This document shows positions 45,132-57,560 of a stretch of DNA of 64,000 nucleotides, piece by piece (the first letter of the stretch is position 1; the number at the start of each line of letters is the position of its first letter). This stretch comes from Manihot esculenta (Eukaryota; Streptophyta; Magnoliopsida; Malpighiales; Euphorbiaceae): positions 12,339,862 to 12,403,861 of the forward strand of contig NC_035168.2 of NCBI RefSeq assembly GCF_001659605.2, read 5' to 3'. Made by a program: the position numbers and the translations under genes. Below the pieces are notes generated by a model that was given only the letters and a program-made list of their open reading frames with translations, made no database searches and was not told the DNA's origin.

Positions 45132-47327
45132 TGTAACAGCCCGAAAATCGAACCGCTACCGGCGCTAGGATCCAGATCGGCTTAAGGCCGCCGGGACCCG
45201 TAGCAAGCCTAACATACATCCTGTGAACCTGTTTAATCCCATACATGATCAACAACATACATAAAAATTAAAACTTTTCTTTTCATTCATGAACCAAACT
45301 CAACCTGTGCATGCAATAATGTAGACATTAACATTAACCCCACCGTGGAGTCCTCATCAATGCTCCAATGGGGTACCATAATCGTGCATTAAGTTTGGTA
45401 AAAACATAAACATCAATAAAAGATCATGCATTCATAAAGGGATTACATAGCTAGGGTCAAGCACACTTCTAAACCTCCATACCGTCATTACATTACATAA
45501 CTCAACATTACATTACAACATCCATCATGTCCACTACTAGCTATTACATAACCAAAACTTTACTCTATCCGAACTCCTGCTCTATCCTGTACCTGCAAAC
45601 CTGGGGGTTAAGGGAACGGGGTGAGCTAAAAAGCCCAGTGAGCAGAACCATAAAATAATTTAATTATTCATGCTTTCATGGAATGCATCATAGCACAGAC
45701 ATTTCACATCAAGGACGGACTTGTCACCAATAACTCTCATTTCCATAAACAATCATACATTTGCCCGGACGCGTGGCATGGGCAGCCCGGGACTTCATAA
45801 CATGGTCCCAAGACGCGTGGCATGGGCAGCCCTGGACTTCATAGGTTACATACTGAGAGCTAGTGGGTCATCCAACATCCATCCACATCAACAGTAAAAA
45901 TGCAATGCATCATATTCGTGATTACTAATATAATACAACCTACATAACATGGCATTTATGATGCATGGATCATGCTAAACATTTTATTAAATTTAAAACA
46001 TAGTTCTGTTCCACTCACCTCTGGCTGATGCTCTAAGGACTCTGAAGCAGCTAGCACTGCTGACCTCCTCGGTTCCTCGGGTCCGAACCTACACAGGTGG
46101 ACTCAGATGAGGGACCAAACATACATAAACATAACCCTAAAACATCCCCCAAAAACCCCTAAAACACCTCAAAACAATCATAGAAAACATCCAAGAAATG
46201 GCTGGATAGGGCACTTTCGGCGGCAGGTTCGGCGGCCGAAAGTCCCTCCAGAGCCGAAAGTCAGGCAGGTTTAGCGGCACCTTCGGCGGCCGAAACTCCC
46301 AGACAGAGACGAAACTCATGCATGTTCGGCGGCACTTTCGGCGGCCGAAACTGCCCTCCAGAGACGAAAGTCCTCTTTTGGGGGCAGGCTTCGGCAGCCG
46401 AAGGCTGCCTCCACAAGCAGGTTCGGCGGCCGAAAGTCCATTCGGCGGCCGAACCTGAGTTTCTCCAAAGTGGCAGAAACTCAACTCCAACATGCACAAA
46501 CGCCTCCCAAACTTTTCAAACATGCATAAACCTGATCTACAACATGCATACTCAAGCAACAAGCTCCTAGGGGCATCAAACTATCTTAAACCCCAACTAC
46601 AACACATCAAGCAACCACAAAAATCATACATTGCTTAAAAAACTTAACATAACCCATAAAACCAACCAAAACCTAAACATGCATTTCTACCCCATAGATC
46701 AACTTAAAACTTGTTTAAAACATACAGTGAGCTCAAGATCGGCCCTTACCTCTTGGAGATCAAGAGGAAAACGACCTAAACTTGAAAACCAAAGGAAAAG
46801 AGCTCATGTGTCTTCCAAGCTTCAAAACTTGCTCAAATGCTCAAAATCTTCAAAACAAAGTGAAAACTTGTGAAAATCGTGAAAGATTTGAAGGAAGAAA
46901 CTCAAGATCGTTGAGGGACGGCGGAGAGCTCACAGAGGCTGAAAATGGGGAGAAAAGTTCTCCCATTTCGGCTAAGGGACCCCTTTATAGGTGGCTGGCC
47001 AGGCCACATTTGGGAGCCGAACGTGCCCCCGCATGCATGCCATGTTCGGCGGCCGAACCTGGACTTCCCTCACTCATGGTTTCGGGGGCCTAAGGCACAC
47101 CCGAAGCGCATGCACGTTCGGCGGCCGAACTTGAGGTTCGGCAGCCGAACCTGGGTCTTCCTCCAAGATTATTTTCATGCAAAAACTCATTTCTTACTCG
47201 AGTAAAATCATAAAATGCATTAAAACATTTTTATGAAAACATGACTTTACCCTTCTAGAGGTTTCCGACATCCGAGATCCCACCGGGCGGTAGGGATTCC
47301 GATATCGGAGTCTAGCCGGGTAGTACA
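45132..47327 (-). repeat. Element H 3' LTR (2196 bp)
   Basis: Minus-strand LTR; its outer TATTACA is changed to TAGTACA at 47321-47327. It has a TATA box at 46980-46990, tandem stem-loops at 45764-45835 and two module clusters. In the second stem-loop one pair is lost. Confidence 0.92.
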
Positions 47328-47364
47328 TTCTTCCCCCCTTAAGAACATTCGTCCCCGAATGTTC
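47328..47364 (-). other. Element H polypurine tract and pre-tract hairpin
   Basis: A purine tract abuts the LTR. Bases 47343-47364 form a perfect nine-base stem, GAACATTCG/CGAATGTTC. Confidence 0.75.
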
Positions 47365-47446
47365 ACCAACAAACCTGGCATGGCATAAAATATAAACATA
47401 CATAGCATGCAACATACACATTAACATAAAACACATAACACTTACT

Positions 47447-50400
47447 TCAAAAGAGATGAGGATATTGCTGGAGCATGGACTCCCGTGTCTCCCAGGTACA
47501 CTCCTCTATGTTGTGGTGATTCCAAAGGACTTTCACCATCGGGATTTCCTTGTTTCTCAACTTCCTGATCTGGGTGTCTAAGATCCGTACTGGCTGTTCA
47601 ACATAGGTGAGATCTTCTTGGATCTCCACATCAGGCTCACTAAGGACCTTGCTCGGATCTGACACAAACTTTCTCAACATGGAAACATGGAAAACCGGAT
47701 GGATTCTCTCCATTGAAGCAGGCAAGTCCAGCTTGTACGATACATTCTCAATCTTTTGCAAGACTTTAAAGGGTCCGATGTACCGTGGAGCCAGCTTACC
47801 TTTCTTCCCAAACCGAATCACCCCTTTCATTGGAGACACCTTGAGCAATACCAAATCCCCCTCCTGAAACTCTACTTGTCTTCTGCGGATGTCTGCATAA
47901 CTCTTCTGCCTGCTTGCAGCAGTCTTGATCCTTTCTCTGATTATTGGTACCACCCTACTGGTGATCTCTACTAGCTCAGGCTCTGCCAAGGCCTTTTCTC
48001 CAACTTCTTCCCAGCAAACGGGTGATCTACACTTCCTTCCATACAAAGCTTCATATGGGGCCATCCCTATGCTAGCATGATGGCTGTTATTGTAGGCAAA
48101 CTCCACCAAAGGTAGATGCTGCCTCCAAGAACCGCCAAAGTCCAGCACACACATTCTAAGCATATCCTCTATTGTCTGGATGGTCCTCTCTGACTGTCCG
48201 TCCGTCTGTGGATGGAAAGCAGTGCTAAAATCCAACCTGGTACCCATAGCGTTCTGCAGACTCCGCCAAAACCTGGAGGTGAACTGGGGTCCTCTATCGG
48301 ACACTATAGAAACAGGGACCCCATGCAGCCTGACGATCTCATCAACATACACCTGCGCCAACTTGTCCACAAAATAGCCACTCCTAATAGGGATGAAGTG
48401 AGCAGATTTGGTGAGTCTGTCCACAATCACCCATATAGAGTCCAATCTGTTGGACGTCGCCAGTAACCCCACTACGAAGTCCATAGCTATATTCTCCCAT
48501 TTCCACTCTGGAATAGGTAGCGGGTTAAGCATTCCAGCCGGCTTCTGATGTTCCAGCTTCACCCTCTGACACACTTCGTAGGCTGACACGAACTGTGCCA
48601 CTTCTCTCTTCATAGCTGGCCACCAATAGACCTTCTTCAGATCTTGATACATCTTGGTGGCTCCAGGGTGAACGCTGTATCTGGCATTATGAGCTTCTCT
48701 CATAATGTCTCCTTTTAGCCCTACGTCATCTGGTACACATAGTCGGCTCCCATAGCGGAGGATTCCCTTGCTGTCGAATCTGTACTCACTATCTTTGCCT
48801 GACTGAATAGTCCTGGCGATCTTCACTAACTCTAGGTCCTCATGCTGTTTCTGAGCCACCTGCTCCAGAAACACGAGTGCCACTCTCATCTGGGCAATCA
48901 AAGCACCTGTACCAGACAACTCTAACTGTAGACCTTCATTCATGAGCTAGAAGAACTCCCTCACTACTGGCCTCCTCTCTGCCGAAATATGGGACAAACT
49001 GCCAAGTGATTTTCGGCTTAAGGCGTCCGCCACAATATTCGCCTTACCCGGATGGTACTGGATCTTACAATCGTAGTCACTGAGCAGTTCTACCCATCTT
49101 CTCTGTCTCAAATTCAAATCTCTCTGACTCAGGATGTACTGTAGGCTCTTATGATCTGTGAAGATCTCACATTTAACCCCATAAAGGTAGTGCCTCCACA
49201 TCTTGAGTGCAAAGATTACTGCTGCCATTTCTAGGTCATGCGTAGGGTAATTCAACTCATGCTTCTTTAGTTGCCTAGAAGCATAAGCAATCACCCTTTC
49301 ATTCTGCATTAGCACACAACCCAATTCCACACGGGACGCATCACAATAGACTGAGAAGTCTTCATTACTAGATGGCAGAGCTAACACTGGTGCTGAAGTC
49401 AACCTCTTCTTGAGCTCCTCAAAGCTTTCTTCGCACTGGTCGGTCCACACAAACCTCTGATTCTTCTTAGTTAGTCTGGTCATGGGAGCTGCAATTTTTG
49501 AGAAGTCCTGAATGAACCTCCTGTAGTAACCTGCTAAACCCAAGAAGCTCTTGATCTCTGTCACTGTGGTGGGTCTAGGCCAGTTAGCCACAGTTTCCAC
49601 TTTCTTGGGGTCTACCTCAACTCCATTTTCTGACACTACATGCCCCAAGAATGAAATGCTCCTTAGCCAGAACTCACATTTGGAGAACTTGGCATACAAG
49701 CCATGTTCCCTCAAGGTCTGCAAAACCAACCTCAGATGATGGGCATGCTCCTCTGCATTCCTGGAATACACTAAGATATCATCTATGAAGACAATAACAA
49801 AGTGATCCAGTTACTGGCTAAACACTCTGTTCATGAGATCCATGAATGCTGCAGGGGCATTGGTTAACCCGAACGGCATCACAAGGAACTCATAATGCCC
49901 ATATCTGGTCCTGAAGGCTGTCTTCGGCACATCCTCTTCCTTTATCCTCAACTGGTGGTACCCCGATCTCAGATCTATCTTGGAGAAACAACATGCTCCT
50001 GCTAGCTGGTCGAATAGATCATCGATCCTTGGCAACGGGTACTTATTCTTGGTAGTGACCTTGTTCAACTGCCTGTAGTCGATACAAAGTCTGAGGGATC
50101 CATCCTTCTTTTTCACAAATAGTACTGGAGCACCCTAAGGTGAGGTACTCGGTCGGATGAAGCCTCTATCTACCAACTCTTGCAACTGCTCCTTAAGCTC
50201 TTTCAATTCCGCTGGTGCCATCCTGTAGGGAGGGATAGAGATCGGTCTAGTTCTAGGCATCAACTCAATTTCGAACTCTATCTCCCTAGCAGGTGGTAAA
50301 CCTGGCAGCTCGTCTGGGAAGACATCTAAGAACTCTCTGACTACTGGCACTGAGGCGGGCTCCTTGACCTGACTATCGATCTCTCTCACATGTGCTAGAA

Positions 50401-52377
50401 AACCCTGACAACCCCTCCTGAGTAGCCTACGAGCCTGTAGGGCTGATATCAAACCTCTAGGTGTACTCCCCCTGTCTCCTTTGAAGACAACCTCTGACCC
50501 ATCCTGACATCTGAACTTGACTACCTTGTCTCTGCAGTCCAAGGTAGCACCATGGGTAGATAACCAGTCCATCCCTAGAATGACATCAAAATCTGTCAAA
50601 TCTAGAACCACAAGGTCGGCTGAAAAGCATCTTCCCTTTATAAAAACTGGACTATACTGGCAGACTGACTCTGCCACTGACGGGTCACACTTGGGTCCAC
50701 TGACCCAGAGGGGACACTCTAACCCAGAGACCATCAAACCCAACCTCTCTACTGCTCTCGAAGCCACAAAAGAATGAGATGCACCAGGGTCCATTAATGC
50801 ATACACATCAGAACAGCCAATGATGAGATTACCTGCCACCACGGTGTTAGATGTGTTCGCCTCCTGCTGTGTCATGGTGAAGATCCGTGCTGGAGCTGAT
50901 GGACCTTCACCCCGGGAACCTGAAGAAGAGGCTGCTCCTCTCCCTCTGCCTCTGCCACTTGCCTGAGTCATGGCTGGAGCTACTGGTTGGGCTGCACTAC
51001 CAGAACCCGTCTGCTGAGACCGTGCCCCTGAAACTGCTCTAGGACACTCCCGAGCCATGTGTCCCTCTTGTCCACATCTGAAACATGTGTTCGTCCCAGC
51101 CCGTCAGATTCCTTTGTGTGGTCTACCACACTTCATACAGACATGACTGCCCGAACCAGAACTCGAGCCACCTCCCATTCCCAGACTAGATTTTATCTTG
51201 TTCCAGAACTTGCTCTTTTTGGACTTGGATCTGTCCCACTTTGCACTGCTTGGTGTCTTAGAAGCTGAAGACTGATCCACTGACTGTTTAACCCTTCCCT
51301 CTATGATTGCGCTAGCCTCCATTTTCTGGGCCATATCCAATATGGCATGGAAGCTCTCCCTTTCTGCTGACTGAATTAAGGAGGAATATCTGGAGTCAAG
51401 CTTCATGATATACCTCCTTGCCTTCTTCTGATCTGTGTCTAAGGTTTGCCCTGCAAACGGCAGTAGCTCCAAAAACTTGTCTGTGAGCTCCTCCACATTC
51501 ATCCCATCGGTTTGCCTCAACTGTTCAAACTCAATCATTTTTAATTCCCTGGAGTTATCAGGGAAAGCCCATCCAGCAAACTCGTTTGCAAACTCCTCCC
51601 AGGTCATGCTGTCCACCCTCGGGTTCACATAATTTTTAAACCACTCACGGGCCTTCTTGCATTTGAGTGTGAACCCAGCCATCTGAATGGCTCTGCTATC
51701 ATCAGCTCCTATCTCATCTGTAATCATTTTGACCCTTCCGAGGTACTCGAACGGGTCATCCCCTTTGTCATACTGAGGAGCACCAAGCTTCATGTAGTCG
51801 GTCATCTTCACCTTGCTCCCTCCAGATGAGCTAGGTTTAGGTATGTGGGTTTCTGGAACTGTGGGTTCTGCTGGGGGTGGAGGAGGTACAGCATTCCTCG
51901 AGGTAGGGTCTGCTGGATTTGGATGGTAGGGAGGGGGTGGATACATAGGGTACTGTGAGTATGGTGGGTAGTAAGGTGGGTATGGCATCTGAGAGTGATA
52001 AGGGTTATAGCTGGGGTAATCCGATGTACCTTCCATCGAATACCTGGGGTTTTGAGAAAAGGGTGGGTAGTAAGGTGGCTGAACAAATCCCGAGGCCTAA
52101 GTGCCTCCTTGGGACTCTCCCATTCCCTCTTCCGACATACTTACTCCGAGACTGCCATCCCTCCTGTGGTCCACATCCATTCTGACATCCCACCTTGAAC
52201 TGTTCCCCTCACTGATCTACTTCTTCTCATATACAAAGACCTTCTTGGGTCTCTTACTGCTCTTTCCCTGCTAGACCTGCTAGACATTGCCCTTGGCAAT
52301 GTAGGGGGACGGGCACTCATGCCCTCATCCTTAAGTGGTACTCCAGTCAATCGTGCAGATCGACGAGTTCCCCTCAT
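47447..52377 (-). pseudogene. gag-pol: Element H gag-pol with multiple breaks
   Basis: It starts at the Met of [10 protein letters not shown] (52377) and ends at QQYPHLF. Domains in order: basic head, Pro/Tyr stretch, capsid, zinc knuckles (CMKCGRPHKG... and the second knuckle), protease with [11 protein letters not shown], reverse transcriptase, RNase H, integrase, chromodomain. Breaks seen: a frameshift near 52180-52190; a TAG near 52098; TGA at 51104-51106 replacing a knuckle Cys; TAG at 50135-50137 replacing Trp; TAA at 49811-49813 replacing Tyr just before the polymerase FVDD region; and TAG at 48947-48949. The total length is not a multiple of three. No complete protein could be made. 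Confidence 0.92.
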
Positions 52378-52651
52378 CCTGTTTTCTGAAAAACAGTACA
52401 CATCACATAAACATTAGCATCATATGGTTCATGTGAGAACACATGAACCCGCATCACATACATAGCATACATAACATATCATTAATGCTCATGCTTATAA
52501 TCATGGCATTTCACATCATCATCAAAAGACAGGACTACTCATCCTATTCTAGTGGACATGATCTTTCCTATTGTGCTTGACCTTCTATAACATCTATGAG
52601 CCCAACACACTATAGGTCCGACCATATGAACCTAGGGCTCTGATACCAATC
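52378..52651 (-). other. Element H leader and primer-binding site
   Basis: The primer site TGGTATCAGAGC lies at 52648-52637 on the minus strand. A pyrimidine run ending in CAG at 52386 precedes the gag Met. Confidence 0.8.
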
Positions 52652-53112
52652 TGTAACAGCCTGAAAATTGGACCGCTACCGGTGCTAGGATCCAGATCGG
52701 CTTAAGGCCGTCGGGACCCATAGCAAGCCTAACATACATCCTGTGAACCTGTTTAATCCCATACATGATCAACAACATACATAAAAATTAAAACTTTTCT
52801 TTTCATTCATGAACCAAACTCAACCTGTGCATGCATTAACGTAGACATTAACATTAACCCCACCGTGGAGTCCTCATCAATGCTCCAATGGGGTACCATA
52901 ATCATGCATTAAGTTTGGTAAAAACATAAACATCAATAAAAGATCATGCATTTATAAACGGATTACACAGCTAGGGTCAAGCACACTTCTAAACCTCCAT
53001 ACCGTCATTACATTACATAACTCAACATTACATTACAACATCCATCATGTCCACTACTAGCTATTACATAACCAAAACTTTACTCTATCCGACCTCCTGC
53101 TCTATCCTGTAC

Positions 53113-53538
53113 CTGCAAACCTGGGGGTTAAGGGAACGGGGTGAGCTAAAAAGCCTAGTGAGCAAAACCATAAAACAATTTAATTATTCATGCTTTCATG
53201 GAATGCATCATAGCACAAACATTTCACATCAAGGATGGACTTGTCACCAATAACTCTCATTTCCATAAACAATCATACATTTACCCGAACGCGTGGCATG
53301 GGCAGCCCGGGACTTCATAACATGGTCCCAGGACGCGTGGCATGGGCAGCCCTGGACTTCATAGGTTACATACTGAGAGCTAGTGGGTCATCCAACATCG
53401 ATCCACATCAACAGTAAAAATGCAATGCATCATATTCGTGATTACTAATATAATACAACCTACATAACATGGCATTTATGATGCATGGATCATGCTAAAC
53501 ATTTTATTAAATTTAAAACATAGTTCTGTTCCACTCAC
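53113..53538 (-). other. Candidate intron 2 in H 5' LTR
   Basis: A GAG|GTGAGT donor starts at 53538 and a TTTGCAG|G acceptor ends at 53113, giving 426 bases. Confidence 0.45.
53284..53355 (-). other. Tandem stem-loops in H 5' LTR
   Basis: The second copy pairs CCAGG with CCTGG (3' arm 53351-53355). The first copy has CCCGA against CCGGG, one pair broken; the other LTR of H has the full CCCGG/CCGGG. Confidence 0.55.
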
Positions 53539-53608
53539 CTCTAGCTGATGCTCTAAGGACTCTGAAGCAGCTAGCACTGCTGACCTCCTCGGTTCCTCAG
53601 GTCCGAAC

Positions 53609-54270
53609 CTACACAGGTGGACTCAGATGAGGGACCAAACATACATAAACATAACCCTAAAACATCCCCCAAAAACCCCCTAAAACACCTCAAAACAATC
53701 ATAGAAAACATGCAAGAAATGGCTGGACAGGGCACTTTCGGCGGCAGGTTCGGCGGCCGAAAGTCCCTCTAGAGCCGAAAGTCAGGCAGGTTCGGCGGCA
53801 CCTTCGGCGGCCGAAACTCCCAGACAGAGACGAAACTCATGCATGTTCGGCGGCACTTTCGGCGGCCGAAACTGCCCTCCAGAGACGAAAGTCCTCTTTC
53901 GGGGGCAGGCTTCGGCAGCCGAAGGCTGCCTCTACAAGCGGGTTCGGCGGCCGAAAGTCCATTCGGCGGCCGAACCTGAGTTTCTCCAAAGTGGCAGAAA
54001 CTCAACTCCAACATGCACAAACGCCTCCCAAACTTTTCAAACATGCATAAACCTGATCTACAACATGCATACTCAAGCAACAAGCTCCTAGGGGCTTCAA
54101 ACTATCTTAAACCCCAACTACAACACATCAAGCAACCACAAAAATCATACATTGCTCAAAAAACTTAACATAACCCATAAAACCAACCAAAACCTAAACA
54201 TGCATTTCTACCCCATAGATCAACTTAAAACTTGTTTAAAACATACAGTGAGCTCAAGATCGGCCCTTAC
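53609..54270 (-). other. Candidate intron 1 in H 5' LTR
   Basis: The donor AAGAG|GTAAGG starts at 54270 and the acceptor CTGTGTAG|G ends at 53609, giving 662 bases with the downstream module cluster inside. Confidence 0.45.
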
Positions 54271-54500
54271 CTCTTGGAGATCGAGAGGAAAACGACCTAA
54301 ACTTGGAAACCAAAGGAAAAGAGCTCTTGTGTCTTCCAAGCTTCAAAACTTGCTCAAATGCTCAAAATCTTCAAAACAAAGTGAAAACTTGTGAAAATCG
54401 TGAAAGATTTGAAGGAAGAAACTCAAGATCGGTGAGGGACGGCGGAGAGCTCACTTTGGCCGAAAATGGGGAGAAAAGTTCGCCCATTTCGGCTAAGGGA

Positions 54501-54690
54501 CCCCTTTATAGGTGGCTGGTCAGGCCACATTCGGGAGCCGAATGTGCCCCCGCATGCATGCCATGTTCGGCGGCCGAACATAAGGTTCGGCGGCCAAACC
54601 TGGACTTCCCTCACTCATGGTTTCGGGGGCCTAAGGCACACCCGAAGCGCATGCACGTTCGGCGGCCGAACTTGAGGTTCGGTGGCTGAA
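54501..54690 (-). promoter_or_regulatory. Element H LTR promoter: module cluster plus TATA box
   Basis: CTATAAAGGGG is at 54511-54501 on the minus strand. Modules at 54530-54690 lie upstream in transcript sense. Confidence 0.65.
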
Positions 54691-54868
54691 CCTGGGTCTT
54701 CCTCCAAGATTATTTTCATGCAAAAACTCATTTCTTACTCTAGTAAAACCATAAAATACATTAAAACATTTTTATGAAAACATGACTTTACCCTTCTAGA
54801 GGTTTTCGACATCCGAGATCCCACCGGGCGGTAGGGATTCCAATACTGGAGTCTAGCCGGGTATTACA

Positions 54869-54873
54869 TGTAG
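54869..54873. other. Target-site duplication of element H, right copy (TGTAG)
   Basis: Matches 45127-45131. Confidence 0.95.
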
Positions 54874-55851
54874 GGACTTATGAACTTGTTTTGCCTAATG
54901 GGCTTTTGTTAGTTTTGAACAATTGCTTTTATGTTTCTACTTTGAGTAGGAATATTATTTCAGTTTCTGTTTTGGACGATGAAGGTTTTTCATTTCTTAT
55001 TAAGAATAAGAAATGCTCCATTAATAAAGATGATTTGCTTTATTGTATTGCAAATTCATATGATGACCTTTATGTCCTTAATCTAGATGATTCTAGAGAC
55101 AACAATATTTATAACATAACTTCTAAGAAAACTAAGCCAAATGAATTAAGCCTAACATATTTATGACACTGTCGTCTTAGCCATATAAATGAGAATCGCA
55201 TATCTAAGCTCCATAAAGATGGTTTATTAGATTCATTTGATTTTGAATCATTTGAAAATTGTGAATCTTGTTTGCTTAGTAAGATGACAAAGGAACCTTT
55301 TACTGGACAAGGTCAAAGGGCTTCAGACTTATTGGGCTTGATACATACAGATGTATGTGGCCCACTAAGCATTAGTAGCAGGGGAGGTTATCAGTACTTC
55401 ATTACATTCACTGATTATTTCAGTAGGTATGACTACGTCTACCTAATGAAACATAAGCATGAATCTTTTGAAATGTTTAGAGCTTTTCAAAATAAAGTAC
55501 AAAATCAACTTGGTAGAACTATTAAAATGCTTCAATCTGATCGAGGTGGTGAATATTTGAGCCAAGAGTTTGATGAACATCTTAGAAATTGTGGAATTGT
55601 TTCACAATTGACTCCTCCAGGAACTCCACAATGGAATGGTGTTTCTGAAAGAAAAAATCGAACTTTATTAGATATGGTTCGATCTATGATGAGTCAAACA
55701 AATCTCCCTTTATCGTTTTAGGGTTATGCCTTGGAAACAGCTGCATTCATTTTAAACTGAGTACCATCGAAAGCGGTTGAAAAGACACCATATGAGTTAT
55801 GGACTGGCAAAATGCCCAGTTTGTCTTTTCTTAAGATTTGGGTTGTGAGGC
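54874..55851 (+). pseudogene. pol: Element G protease end and integrase, N-terminal part
   Basis: This continues G's polyprotein after H. It encodes the end of protease (LPNGLLLVLNNCFYVSTLSRN), then the integrase zinc region (HCRLSHINENRISKLH and CESCLLSKMTKEPF). The integrase core follows, with IHTDVCGPL, LQSDRGGEYLS and NGVSERKNRT, which carry the D,D35E residues. A TGA at about 55165-55167 replaces Trp before the zinc region, and further stops occur at 55719-55721 and nearby. Element I interrupts it at 55851. The copia assignment follows from integrase lying before polymerase. Confidence 0.87.
55847..55851. other. Target-site duplication of element I, left copy (GAGGC)
   Basis: GAGGC recurs at 61543-61547 directly after I. 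The G frame resumes there. Confidence 0.95.
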
Positions 55852-57462
55852 TGATAGAGTATATTTTAGTCCATATTTTCATGATCTTATTGATGTTTAT
55901 TTGCACTTATTCTACCTAATTTTGTGGTTTTAATCATGTTTTGCAAATATTAGGTGTGAAGGAACAATTGGAAGAAAATGCTCTTAAAAGTGCCAAAGAA
56001 TGCCCAAAAACAGCCACTTTCGGAAGCACCTTCGGAAGCACTTTCGGAAGCCAAAACTCAACCACTTTCGGGGGCACTTTCGGTAGCCTAAAGTCCAGTC
56101 CAGAGGCGAAAGTCACCCACCTTCGGGGGCACCTTCGACCGCCGAACCTTGGCTCCAGAGACGAAAGTCCTGCCCCCGAAACTTAACTTAGGCGGCCGAA
56201 CTTGCCCCCGAACATGCTCTTCCCTATTTAATGAGCCAAATCTTGAAGATCACATGTTTCCTACATAGTGCTATGCTCATTCAAAATTCAAATCAAGGCT
56301 CCACCTTCCTCTTTAGTGCATAAATCTTCTTGGACACACCTTGGATGTCAATTAAAAGACCAAAAAGGGCTTGCAACTCCACACATGCACAAAGAAAACT
56401 CAAGGGCACTATGGGGCAATCACTCAAAGATACATGGACACTAAAAAGGAAAAAGGCAGCCTCTCAAGATCTATTTAAAGGCCTCAAGAAGACCAAGAAT
56501 CACAATCTTCCATCAAGGGATTGATCAAGGCTCTCCAAAGGCTCCTCCACCTTAGTTCTTCATCTTCTTTCTTCTTTTCTTTTATTTTCTGTTTTGGTTC
56601 AGCCATGAGTGGCTGAAACCCCTTTTTCTAGTTGAAGTTTGGTTGAAACTAAGGTTGTTTAAAGGGTTGTGAGATCTGAACAGAAACTTTTGTTTTTGAT
56701 TTTATTCAATATTCATGCAATTGTGCTTAATTCTAAAGATTGCTTTGTTGTTTTGATCAAATTGGCCACTTGATTCTTGATTGCAAAGTTAATTAATTAT
56801 TGGATTAGGATATTTGTTAGTCCGTAATTGCTGAAATATTTTGTCCATAGAACACTTGGTGTAAAAACCAAGGAATTGCATGATCTAACATCATCTCATG
56901 CATTTGAGTAGTTAGGGTTTGGATCTTTCTTGTTCTTTATGCAATTGGCAATTGTTTTGATGCCTATGGCCCAAGGACGTTCCTTGACAATTTGTTGATT
57001 AGTAATTGGTTAGAGGACGTTCCCTAATCAATTTGTTCATAAGGAAAGACATGGTGGTGAGAAGCGTCTTCCACCCCCATAACCAACCTATTGAATCAAT
57101 CAAGATAACCATGTTTCAATGATCAACCCAAACAACCAAAGTGGATCCATATCTTCAACTAGACCTTTCTCTTATTGATTTCCTCTTTTATTTTAATTAC
57201 TTGCTGTTTTAATTGCTTTCATTAGTTGTTAATCAAATCATCTCAAGACCCCCATTTTTTACTTTCCTTGCACTTTACTTTTGTTCTATTTGCAATCACT
57301 TGCTTTCACTTGTGCTTTCAATTGGTTTGATTGGTCTTGATTAAGATAAATAAATAGGTAATCAATTCTCTGTGGATACGATCCTTCACCACTGTCTACA
57401 GTTGTATTTGTAGGTAACCAAGAAGGTTATTTTTGACCGGCTTCGACAACCGCTCCTGTCAA
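55852..57462 (+). repeat. Element I 5' LTR (1611 bp)
   Basis: It ends in CCGCTCCTGTCA. Compared with the 3' LTR it lacks a 48-base block of TTCGGAAGC/TTCGGGGGC modules near 56075. Confidence 0.92.
56019..56231 (+). promoter_or_regulatory. Element I LTR promoter: module cluster plus TATA-like box
   Basis: About ten TTCGG/CCGAA-type modules (56019-56212) are followed within 15 bases by TATTTAA (56225-56231). The order is the same as in the Tekay LTRs although the rest of the LTR is unrelated. Confidence 0.6.
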
Positions 57463-57466
57463 AAAT

Positions 57467-57485
57467 TGGCGCCGTTGCCGGGGAA
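57467..57485 (+). other. Element I primer-binding site (tRNA-Asp)
   Basis: TGGCGCCGTTGCCGGGGA, five bases after the LTR, is complementary to the 3' end of plant tRNA-Asp (GTC). Confidence 0.88.
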
Positions 57486-57560
57486 TTGATCTAACTTGTT
57501 TATTTTTATTTCATGGCCAAATCAGCACTCAAGGACATTCTTCCTTAAGATTCCAAAATC

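Larger units (their letters stand above)
45132..54868 (-). mobile_element. Element H: decayed Tekay/Del-type Ty3/gypsy retrotransposon nested in G
   Basis: It has LTRs at 45132-47327 and 52652-54868, a primer site at 52637-52648, and gag-pol with several nonsense codons and a frameshift. It is flanked by TGTAG. Its LTRs differ more than those of C or D, and it is the most damaged complete Tekay copy here. Confidence 0.93.
52652..54868 (-). repeat. Element H 5' LTR (2217 bp)
   Basis: It pairs with 45132-47327 and ends in TATTACA followed by TGTAG. It is about 21 bases longer, with an additional module near 54570-54600. Confidence 0.92.

Noticed and set aside
56330..56524. 64-codon frame in element I LTR, present in both LTRs (also 60409-60603)
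   Set aside because: Its presence in both copies follows from LTR duplication. It has no recognisable domain and lies downstream of the promoter in untranslated sequence.
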